From Miscanthus floridulus (taxonomy: Eukaryota; Streptophyta; Magnoliopsida; Poales; Poaceae), in assembly GCF_019320115.1 (NCBI RefSeq), contig NC_089586.1:1399388-1463387 (forward strand): 64,000 nt of DNA, written 5' to 3'. Positions 23,901 to 32,900 of the stretch are shown here, one piece after another. The notes below the pieces were generated by a model. That model did not search any database and was not told the origin of the DNA. It saw only the letters and a list, made by a program, of their open reading frames with translations. The stretch's first letter is position 1. Each line of letters starts with the position of its first letter. Made by a program: the position numbers and the translations under genes.

Positions 23901-26900
23901 ACTTTCCTTAATGTAGGTGCTATAAAGCTGCAACACTGGATATTAATGTACCCTTAGCTGATGAGGCAAAATCAAATTCATTAGCTGCAGCCACCAATGA
24001 GTTGGACAGGCTTTTCAGTAAAGATGATTTTGGAGAAATGGAGGTGCTTGATATATATATTTTAATACTGGTGCTCCTTTTTGTTAAGGTTCCATGCTAT
24101 TTTATACTATTATAAATGAGGTTGAAAGGGATAGACGCTCCTTCCAATGATTTTGTGGAAGGGAGGAAGCCCAGGTTGTCTAACCCACCACCCACGATAC
24201 TAGTAAACTCACCCCAGGTTCCTCCTCAAATTATACTGTCAAGATATGTTGGAGTACCTTGATGGTTTTTTTTTCTGTGTCAAATCTGGACACGCTGACA
24301 GTTGACACTCATTTCATGTTTAACTGTTTAAGTGAGCAGTATTGCCAAATTCTTGGAAACTTGGAAAGTAGCTTACAAGAAAACTAGAAAGTGAATTTCT
24401 AGAACTAAAAGATATCTTTTACTACTGTTAAGGGTAAAATGGTCATTGATCTAATCTAGGTTTTGGTGAGTTTCATATACTACATATATCCCCATTGGGG
24501 ACTGTTCAATACATATAATTATCCATCCTCCTCTCATCTTATTCGACCATTTATAACCTATTTGTTTATTTGCTTGATACATATTCATTTTTTAAAGTAT
24601 TGATTACATGAAATTTATACAATTGTTTTGGAGAACTAACTATTTCATCTATTAGGTTGTTGGGCAATTTAATCTGGGTTTTATCATTGGAAAGCTCGAC
24701 CAGGATCTGTTTATTGTAGATCAGGTATCTTATTGTAGTTTTTAGTGCACGAGTTGCAACTTGCAAGGTGCATTGATTGAGGTTCTGTTTTTGTTATTAG
24801 CATGCTGCTGATGAGAAGTACAACTTTGAGTGCCTTTCACAGTCAACAACTTTAAACGTACAGCCTCTTCTCCAGTAAGTAAACGAACCCATTATTTTTG
24901 CCTGCTATTTCTAGGCATTGAACTCTAAACTTTGTGTGTTTTGAATGTTTCCAAGTATGGATTCATAATGTTGGCAAAATATTTTTCCATACCATTAGCC
25001 AAAATTGCCATATGCCTCACTTCTGTTGGGTATTTGTGGGTATGTTCAAATGCAGGCCACTGAGACTTGATCTATCACCAGAGGAAGAAGTAATTGTTTC
25101 TATGAACATGAGCACCATCAGGTATTGGATTGTCTTACTGCTTTGATTCGATTTGTCCGCTATTAAGAGGGTGCTTGGTTTCCCCCTACTAAATTTTAGT
25201 TCCTGTCACATCGGATGTTTGGACACTAATTTGGAGTATTAAATGTAGACTAATTACAAAACTAATTGCACAGATTGAGACTAATTTACGAGATGAATCT
25301 ATTAAGCCTAATTAGGCTCATGTTTAGTCCTTCTAATTAGTATCCGAATATTCGATGTGACACCTACTAAACTTTAGTCCCTGGATCCAAACACCCCCTA
25401 ACTCTAGGATCAAACAAAATAGTGATGAGTATGCGTCTTTTATGAAGATATCTAGTTGATTATGTAACTAGATGTTTGTTACATCTAAAAAGAAAAAAAA
25501 GTACATTTGCTTGTTGAAACAACATCACATTTATTATTTTGTAGTTTCTCTTGTAATATTTGTCCATAACTCACAACTCACGTTGTCCATGTATAGTTTT
25601 TTCCCCAAAAAAATGCAGGAGATCTGCACATCATTATATTAAGAAAGAGAGAAAAAGGAAGAAAACTCATACAAGCCCAATAGGGTTGCTTCTAGTACAG
25701 AAGGGTTGCCAAGAAAGAATAAAAACTACAACCAATGGCCCATACCCAACTCCTATGGCCAAATGCCCCTGAGACCTTTGGCCCTTGCCATAGCCATACA
25801 CCATAAATGGGGCCTCATCTTTAATGTTCTGTAGGACATTAAGTCTAGGTGAGCCCCCCTCAAAAACACAGCCGTTCCTATGTTTCTAAGTCCACCATGC
25901 AACTAAGTGACTTAACACAACTATAGGGTTGAGGCCCTTGTGGTATTGCTTAGCCACTTGTTGCCTAGCTTAGAGCTACCATTCAGTAAAGACCATACCA
26001 TTTGGCCCTGGTGTGTGCCGTGGCAGACTAACCAAGGACAACACAACTAACAACACTTGTCTCGAGAACACACATGCCCAGGTTTTCCAAATTTCCTTCC
26101 ATGGTTCAAAATCAACAGCCCCTAAGAAGTGACGATAGGCTGACTTGGTCATGATCTCTCTCGTGGAAGATGGTGGCATTGGTGACCAAGTGTGTTGATC
26201 CTCACTCAACTCCAACAGAGAGATTAACCACAGATAAAATCTCCCATAACTGAACGTATTCCAGCAAGGCCTCTACTGACAGATCACCTCTAATGTCCTG
26301 GATCCAAGTACCATCAGTTAGTGCCTCCTTGTCAAGGGCGTTAGCGCCCAAGGTGGCTGGACCGCGGCTACGGAGTTCGTAGCCTCGTTCCGTCGTCGCC
26401 GGCGAGGTTTTACCCCTCAGCCGTCGGCTTAGTTGGTTGGAGAAGAGAGAGGATTTAGGAAATAACTTCTTATATTCTTTAGTCCTGATTACAAGATATA
26501 TATATGGCCTAAGGCCCAAACCAACTAGAGCTAATTATTCCTAAAATTGTGGAACTGAAAAGAGGGAAACTATCCTATCTTTCCTTCCTAGCCACTGATG
26601 GTTGACGCCTCCCTGGCCGCTCCTGCCGCGCGCCCAGCGCGTTCTGCTGCGCGCCGGATGTCGCGGGCCCTCCTACGTCGAGTATAGGAGCGTCCCCACA
26701 TGACATCTCCCTCCCCGTCGAGACTCAGCTCGTCCTCGAGCTGAAACGTGGGATGCTTGGCGCGGAACGTCTCGACGTCTTCCCAAGTAGAGGATGCTGC
26801 CGACTCCCCTTTCCAGTGGATCAACACCTGTCGGACGCCACGGGCGAGCCGATAGCGCACCGCATGGTCCGGCTCAGGAACAACCGCGCCATGGTGCACG

Positions 26901-29900
26901 GCCAGCAATGGTGGTGGAGCGTCCGGCGGAGGCCCTTCGAACTTCTTGAGGACGCCCACATGGAACACGTCGTGAATACGGGCGCCGGGAGGAAGAGCGA
27001 GGCGAACCGTGACCTCGTTGATCAACTCGATGACGCGGTAGGGGCCGTAGTAGCGAGGCCGGAGCTTTCCCGTCGAAGTCTGTGGAAGAGACGCTGCGGC
27101 GCGATGCCTAAGCCGGAGAAGGGCCCAATCGCTCACCTGGTACGTGACCGGTCGATGGCCAGCGTCGTAGTGGCGTTTCTGAAGAGCCTGTGCCTGTTCC
27201 AGCCGGTACTTGATGTCGTCAAGAAATTCCGCGCGTTCCTCCATGCTGCGGGCGACAGCAGGCACCCGCGACTCGCCTGGCTCGTACGACCGAATGGACG
27301 GCGGGTCTCGGCCATAGACGACGCGGAACGGCGTGTCGCGCAGAGACGACTGGTAGGCGGTGTTGAAGATGAATTCCGCCCATGGAAGCCAGCGCAACCA
27401 CTGACGCGGTCGGTCACCTGTGAGACACCTCAAGTACATGATGATGACCCGGTTAGCCGCTTCCGACTGGCCGTCCGACTGTGGATGGAAAGCGGTGGTC
27501 ATGTGAAGCTTGGTGCCCAACAAGCGCATGAGCTCGCGCCAGAACGTCGAAGTGAAGACGGGGTCGCGGTCCGACACCATCGACTGTGGTATCCCGTGGA
27601 GCCGGACGATGTCGGTGAAGAAAGCCTGGGCGACGGACTCGGCGGAGTATGGGTGCGCCAACGGGATAAAGTGGCAGTACTTGCTGAACCGGTCCACCAC
27701 CGTGAGGATGACTGACTTGCCGCGGACCCGGGGCAGCGCTTCGACGAAATCCAGCGCAATGTCGGTCCAAACCCCCTGCGGCATAGGTAGAGGGAGCAGC
27801 AGCCCGGCAGGATGCAGGTGCTCGGACTTGTACCTTTGGCACACGAGGCAGACACGAACCAGTTCCTGCACCAACTGCTTCATGTTAGGAAAATGGAAAT
27901 CGCGACGCAGCCGATGCATCGTGCGCTGGACGCCCTCATGCCCCTCCTCGTGTACGGCCAGCATGATTTCCCGGATGAGAGGCGACGCCGGCGGAATGTA
28001 GAGCCGGCCGTTGAACTGCACCATGCCATCTGCCAAGGACCACGGTGCGTCTCTGGTGCCCCCAGTGATCTCCTCGCGGAGCGCGACGAGGCTTGAGTCG
28101 GTGTCCTGGGCGTGACGAAGGCGCGTGACGAAGTCGAACCGAGGAGCCGATAGGGCGAGGATGGCCTGGTCCTCCGTGTCGCGGCGGGACAAGGCGTCCG
28201 CCACGGCATTGGCCGCACCCGGTTTATACTCCACCGAGAAGTCGAAGCCGAGTAGTTTCCCCACCCAATGGTGTTGGGGAATCGTCGCAAGGCGCTGATC
28301 CAACAGATATTTGAGGCTATAATGATCCGTCTTCACGAGAAAGCGGCGCCCCCAGAGGTACGGCCTCCAGTGCCGCACAGCGTGGACTAGGCCGATGAGC
28401 TCCCGCTCGTAGGCGGCGAGGGCGCGGTGGCGTGGCGCGACCGGCCTGCTGAAGAAGGCAATCGGGTGCCCCTCCTGGATGAGGACCGCGCCGAACCCGT
28501 GGGAGGAAGCATCACACTCGACGGTGAACGGTTTGGTGAAGTCCGGCATGGAGAGGATGGGCGCCGAGGTGACCGCGGCCTTGAGTGCGGTGAACGCAGC
28601 CGTCGCGGCGTCGTTCCAGGAGAACCCTTCTTTCTTGAGGAGGGCTGTCAGCGGGGCGGCGACGGTGCCGTAGTTGTGGACGAATTTGCGGTAGTACCCC
28701 GCCAAGCCGAGGAAGCCACGTACCGCCCGAGCCGAGCGCGGCACCGGCCAGTCGAGGATGGCCTGGACCTTGGCTGGATCCATGGCGACCCTGGTCTCGG
28801 AGATGATGTGCCCGAGGTAGGAGACAGTGCCCTCGCCAAAGGCACACTTACTACGCTTGAGGAAGAGCTGATGGTGACGAAGCTCGGAGATCACGGCGCG
28901 GAGGTGTCGGAGATGATCTGCCCACGTGCGGCTGTAGATAAGAATGTCGTCAAAAAATACCAGGACGAAGCGACGCAGGAACTGGCGGAGGACGTCGTTC
29001 ATGAGTGCCTGGAAGGTGGCCGGGGCATTGCACAGGCCGAACGGCATCACCAGGAACTCGTAGAGGCCGTTGTGAGTGCGAAATGCCGTCTTGTGGATGT
29101 CGGAGGGTCGCATGCGAACCTGGTGGTACCCTGACCTCAAGTCGAGCTTGGTGAAGAAGCGGGCGCCGTGGAGCTCGTCGAGCAGCTCGTCGACGACGGG
29201 GATCAGAAACGCATCCTTGACGGTGAGCGCGTTCAGCGCACGGTAGTCGACGCAAAAGCGCCAGGTCCCGTCCGCCTTCTTGACGAGGATGACCGGCGAG
29301 GAGAAAGCCGAATCGCTACGGCGGACAATGCCCTGCTCGATCATGGCGGAGCACTGGCGTTCCAGCTCGTCCTTGTGGGCCGCTGGGTACCGGTATGGTC
29401 GGACCGCGACCGGTTGCGCTCCTGGCTTGAGGACGATGGTGTGATCGCGAGCGCGCTTGGGAGGCAGACCTCGTGGTTCAGCGAAAACGTCCTCGAACCC
29501 GGCCAGCAGCTCGTCGAGGAGCGGCGCGCTGGACGTCGCAGCGCAAGCCTCCAGGGCGCCCAGCGAAGGCACACCGGACCAGCAGACCGTGCGGTCATGG
29601 TGTTGGAACGAGACCGTGCCGGCGACGAAGTCCCAGACGAGGCGACCGAGCGTGGCCATCCACTGAGTGCCCAGCACCACATCATATCCTGCAAGAGGCA
29701 TGACAAAAAGATCGACGCAGAAAGCAATGCTGTCGACGACGAGCGGGGCGTGGCGGATGACGCCAGGGCATGGAACCTTCTCGCCATTCGCCACAGTGGC
29801 CGTGAGCCGCGGACGTGGCTGGATGGGAAGGCCGGTGCGCTCTGCAGCGGCCTCGGCGATGAAGCTATGCGTGGACCCCGTGTCCAACAGGGCGACGAGG

Positions 29901-32900
29901 GTGATCCCGCCCAGAGTGACCTGGACTTGCATGGTGTTGCCCCGAGCCACCCCCGCGACCGCATGCAACGAGAAGACCGGAGACTCGGTCTCGGGCACGT
30001 TGTCGTCCTCGTCCTCCAATTTGCTGTCCAGGAGAAATAGGCGCTTGCAGACTTTGTTGTGCCCGCGGCCGTACTTCTCGTCACAATTGTAGCATAGCCC
30101 AAGACGGCGGCGCTCCTCCATCTCGGCCTGGTTCAGGCGACGGACCGGACGGCCCTCCACAGCGACCGTCGGAGCGGCAGCCTTTGTGGCCGGGCCATAC
30201 GCCTGGGGCGCGCGGGGTTGTGGCCCAGGCAATTCCCCGAGGTGTGGCCTTCGGCGGCGCGGCAGTGTATTGATCCATCAACTCCATCTGCCGTGCAAGG
30301 CTCATGGCGGCCACCAAGGATTGAGGGTTCTGCACTTGCACGGCCAGACTGAGCGGCGGAAGGAGGCCGCCCGTGAACAACTGGACGCGCTGGGTTTCGT
30401 CGAGGTGACCCGCGCGTGGGAGGAGAGCCTGGAAGCGGTCTTGATATTCTTCCACCGTCGTTGTCCGGCGGCAAGACGCCAGCTCGAACAGAGGAGCCGA
30501 TCGGAGGGGGGGCCCGAAACGCAGATTCAGGAGCTCCTTGAAACGCGGCCACGATGGGGTGCCCTCGTCAGTTTGGAGCTGCATGTACCAGAGCTGCGCT
30601 CCGTCTTGAAGGTTGTAAGACGCCATCCAGACCCGTTCGTCCGGTATGATCTGCTGCTGCAGGAAGAACGACTCGCACCGGTTGAGGAAGATCAATGGGT
30701 CGCTCTTGCCGTCGTAGTGCGGAAACTCAGGTCGCCAGTGCTTGGGCGGCCGATCTTGATGGTGTTCGCCCCCGAACCCTGGATGTGCACCAGACATGGA
30801 CGAGCCAGCGATGGAAAGGTCGGCGATCGCCTTAGTGTTAGCCTCGATCGACTTCTGCATCAGGGCGACTGACGTGGCGAGCGCCTCAAGTGCGGCCTTG
30901 AGATCATCCCCCATGGTGCCGGCGCAAGATGCAACGGACGACGTGGGTGAAGGTGGGGTGATGGCAGCGGCGGCTGGTGGTGGGTTAGGGTTGGCGGCGG
31001 CTGGTGGTGAGGCTGATGGCGCGGCGGCTGTCGGCGAAGAAGATCGACGTGGCTCTGATACCAGGTTGTCAAGGGCGTTAGCGCCCAAGGTGGCTGGACC
31101 GCGGCTACGGAGTTCGTAGCCTCGTTCCGTCGTCGCCGGCGAGGTTTTACCCCTCAGCCGTCGGCTTAGTTGGTTGGAGAAGAGAGAGGATTTAGGAAAT
31201 AACTTCTTATATTCTTTAGTCCTGATTACAAGATATATATATGGCCTAAGGCCCAAACCAACTAGAGCTAATTATTCCTAAAATTGTGGAACTGAAAAGA
31301 GGGAAACTATCCTATCTTTCCTTCCTAGCCACTGATGGTTGACGCCTCCCTGGCCGCTCCTGCCGCGCGCCCAGCGCGTTCTGCTGCGCGCCGGATGTCG
31401 CGGGCCCTCCTACGTCGAGTATAGGAGCGTCCCCACATGACACTCCTGCACTGTTCTTTGCTTCAATGCTCTCTTCTGCACATGCTTTCACAAAGCCGGA
31501 GCAAGGACTGACAGGGATAATCCCATGCAACCATTTGTCAAGCCAAAAGAATGTCCTGCAGCCATCTCTGACAATCGAAATGACTGACAGAACATTGTAA
31601 CCAAATGAGGTTGTACTTAAATCAAGGGAAAATTCGATTCATACCATCAAGAGAACCAATTTTTTTAGATATATTCCATCAAAAGAATCCAGTTTAGATG
31701 CGTACCATCAAAATATGTCACTTCTTACCTGCTTATCACTTCTGTTAACTCCATGTTAATTGTGACCATTGTACCCTTGCAACAAACGATAACTCCCTTT
31801 GCAAGTCGTCGGGGAGGCGGGGAGCATGCTGCCAGGGAGGTCTCCGAGGAGACACGACACCAGTCGCTCCTTCACGTGGGTCGGGCTCCGGTGGAGCCAT
31901 GGAGGGGAGGGCGGAGCCTTGGGCGCAGGTGGCGGACCACCTGGAATCACGCTGCTGGGGAGCGCGCCGCCGGAGAAGCTGCCAAGAAGAGGCACCGCTG
32001 GTCACTTCGTGTGGATTGACCTTCCGTCTCCAGCAGTGCCGGTCCTAGGATTGTAAGGGCCCTCTGGCGATCTCGTCGCAACGGTCCCTCTTGACCATGT
32101 ATAAAATCTTATAATATATAGGCACTAATTTTACTTGCAAAACGAAAGTAAATTCAATAACACATTTTTAATTTAACATGTCTGATAATTATTGAGCAAC
32201 AATGTAGATTAAGCAATATATTTGTAGATGTATGATAATTATCGAGGAACAATGTAGATTAAAAAAGCAATATATTCGTTTTCTTTTCTCACCCATGACA
32301 AATGTTTCTTAGGTAACATTCTAAAATTCTAACACCTAAATTAGAAGAAAAATATGACTATATGGGTACAAAGTTCTAGAAGTCTGGAATACTATACGAA
32401 TAATTAATTTGGATTAAAAGTAAAAAGGAAAAAAATACCTTGGGCCTAAACAACTGATCGGTGATCGCAATTCGTAAGAAGCCAAGAATCAAGATGTCGT
32501 CGTCGTGGAGCCCTGCCTGGTCGCCGTCCTCATGCGCCGTGTCCGTGTCTCCGGTAGTCTAGCTCTTCGCGGCGGCGTGGCTCGCCAGCTCCGCGTGTGT
32601 AAGGCGCACGTCGCGAACTCACGATCAGAGTGTGCTGTGTGCAGCGTGACTGCTCGCCTCCTCTCTACCCGAGGGCCGTGAGGAAAGGAAACTAGGAAAG
32701 AAATGCCGATGTTGTCTTTTTGGGTCGCCTGGCCAGTTCTATGTCTCTCTTCTCATTATGTTAATGCCTAATGGACTATAGGACTTGGGGGTTTGTATAC
32801 CTGGGCTTGGGCCCCTCCTCCGTTTGGGCCCTCGGCCGTCGCACCTCGTGCCCTACCCCTAGGGCCGACATTGGTCTCCAGTACAGTCACGTGCTCTCTT

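Larger units (their letters stand above)
26330..31442 (-). mobile_element. Reina-like chromovirus (Ty3/gypsy), near-intact, recent insertion
   Basis: A complete 5113-bp element with 376-bp LTRs (26330-26705 and 31067-31442) that look identical by eye. It has a perfect 5-bp target duplication CTCCT (26325-26329, 31443-31447), a tRNA-Met primer-binding site and a polypurine tract. Gag and pol are open on the minus strand. A chromodomain-like tail and the small size place it with Reina-type chromoviruses. It inserted into the LINE within PMS1 intron 8, antisense to PMS1. Confidence 0.93.

Noticed and set aside
26753..30872. Plus-strand ORFs (up to 320 codons) opposite the Reina gag-pol
   Set aside because: Antisense shadows of the GC-rich pol and gag frames.
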